Assembly (NCBI GenBank): GCA_013153755.1
Contig: JAADDU010000097.1
Coordinates: forward strand, 1-32,331
Source: Campylobacterota bacterium
GTDB lineage: Bacteria; Campylobacterota; Campylobacteria; Campylobacterales; Sulfurimonadaceae
Direction of reading: 5' to 3'
DNA: 32,331 nt
Positions 31,838 to 32,331 of this stretch are shown here, piece by piece. The notes below the pieces were generated by a model. That model saw only the letters and a program-made list of their open reading frames with translations, was not told the origin of the DNA and searched no databases. The position numbers and the translations under genes are program-made. Numbering within the stretch: the stretch's first letter is position 1; the number at the start of each line of letters is the position of its first letter.

Positions 31838-32331
31838 TTACCTTGATGCAGTTGGGATAAGAGTCAAATCATCTCTTAAATTTTTAAGTGTATATAAATC
31901 TGAAATTTTCATATAGTAAACATCATCTTCAAACTCAAGACGAAGATTAGAGCTTTTTTTATCTATTTTTAACACATTAAGCAAGTTTAATGATTTATCA
32001 AAGTATGAGATATAAGGGTGCCAACTATTTCGTATAGATGATGAAATATATGCTTTTTTTATCTCAGACACATCTACCCATTTTGCATATAAAGACCTTT
32101 TAAGTTTCAGTTTTACACCACGACGAAGTCTTTTGATATTTAAGATGCTATCACTTATATCTATATCATATGTCCATTTTGCAGCACCCTGTCTAGTTAT
32201 ATTTACAATCTCACAAAGGTTTTTGTTTAATTCCCCTTCTAATTTCATAGGGTTTATAATATTTTTTGATTTTAAAGACAAGGTCCAGCTAAAACCATCT
32301 TCACTAAATAGTGACTCTTTAGTAGTGTATC
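31838..32331 (-). CDS. Unrecognised protein, 5' end beyond the right window edge
   Basis: The frame is open from the stop at 31838 to the window edge (at least 164 codons). A TTG at 32279-32281 could be read as a start, but the frame continues upstream without a stop (residues YTTKESLFSEDGFSW), so the true start is outside. The visible part is basic, mixed alpha/beta, without membrane segments: KLEGELNKNLCEIVNITRQG, then alternating hydrophobic strands such as LNIKRLRRGVKLKLKRSLYA and NLRLEFEDDVYYMKISDLY. I do not recognise a family. It ends 61 bp before the aminotransferase gene on the same strand. Confidence 0.6.
   Translation of the reverse strand, partial: YTTKESLFSEDGFSWTLSLKSKNIINPMKLEGELNKNLCEIVNITRQGAAKWTYDIDISDSILNIKRLRRGVKLKLKRSLYAKWVDVSEIKKAYISSSIRNSWHPYISYFDKSLNLLNVLKIDKKSSNLRLEFEDDVYYMKISDLYTLKNLRDDLTLIPTASR

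Noticed and set aside
1..32331. Mobile elements, prophage, integron or defence island
   Set aside because: No transposase, integrase, toxin-antitoxin, restriction or Cas-type product and no tRNA-linked direct repeats were seen; gene content is mostly core metabolism with even base use.

Overview
Organism. The window is AT-rich and densely coded, and it reads as chromosomal DNA of a free-living Campylobacterota (Epsilonproteobacteria), most likely Sulfurimonas-like. This is inferred from family knowledge. The signs are DUF2393 membrane proteins, Campylobacter-type gene orders (hisIE–SPFH protein–ilvE, and aminotransferase–hom), frequent TTG starts, and promoters with a clear TATAAT-type -10 and T-rich upstream DNA but little -35. 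I saw no rRNA, tRNA, CRISPR array, transposase, integrase or prophage. No gene-free stretch exceeds 300 bases; the longest is 244 bp (14440-14683).

Layout. 1-3680 (minus) is a tight cluster transcribed right to left: CN hydrolase, pcm, thyX, a small lipoprotein, a PhnA-type zinc-ribbon protein and dGTPase (cut by the left edge). 3784-6098 (plus) holds purF and a YhcC-type radical SAM gene. 6095-9869 (minus) runs ilvE, SPFH/prohibitin protein, hisIE and two DUF2393 membrane proteins. A membrane fatty-acid desaturase (plus) follows, then leuA and glnA (minus). 14684-18035 (plus) has two adjacent PPK2 polyphosphate kinases and a ComM/YifB ATPase. alr (minus) and an agmatine-deiminase-type gene (plus) start 16 bp apart.

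20229-24941 (plus) is the accessory envelope part: an OprC/NosA-like TonB-dependent receptor carrying both halves of the OprC copper site, a lipoprotein with a DUF2202 ferritin-like domain and a repetitive Gly/Ser/Asn tail, and a porin behind a Pho-box-like direct repeat. 24999-31776 (minus) runs aminotransferase, hom, a DUF1800 lipoprotein, a DUF1501 protein with a Tat-type leader, and an NCS2/AzgA purine permease. An unrecognised gene is cut by the right edge.

How it fits together. Most genes are core amino-acid and nucleotide metabolism (purF, hisIE, ilvE, leuA, glnA, hom, alr, thyX, dgt, purine uptake). Phosphate is a second theme (two PPK2 enzymes and a porin with a Pho-like box), and metal handling at the outer membrane a third.

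The most unusual signal is not a gene. The octamer TAGATGCA occurs 28 times by hand count over both strands, in several reading frames and in genes of either direction, against about one expected and only two found for the same-composition control TAGATGCT. Its density (about 0.9 per kb) resembles known DNA uptake sequences. Its 21:7 preference for the plus strand, which holds in genes of both orientations, would instead suit a Chi- or KOPS-like polar motif. All counts were made by eye.
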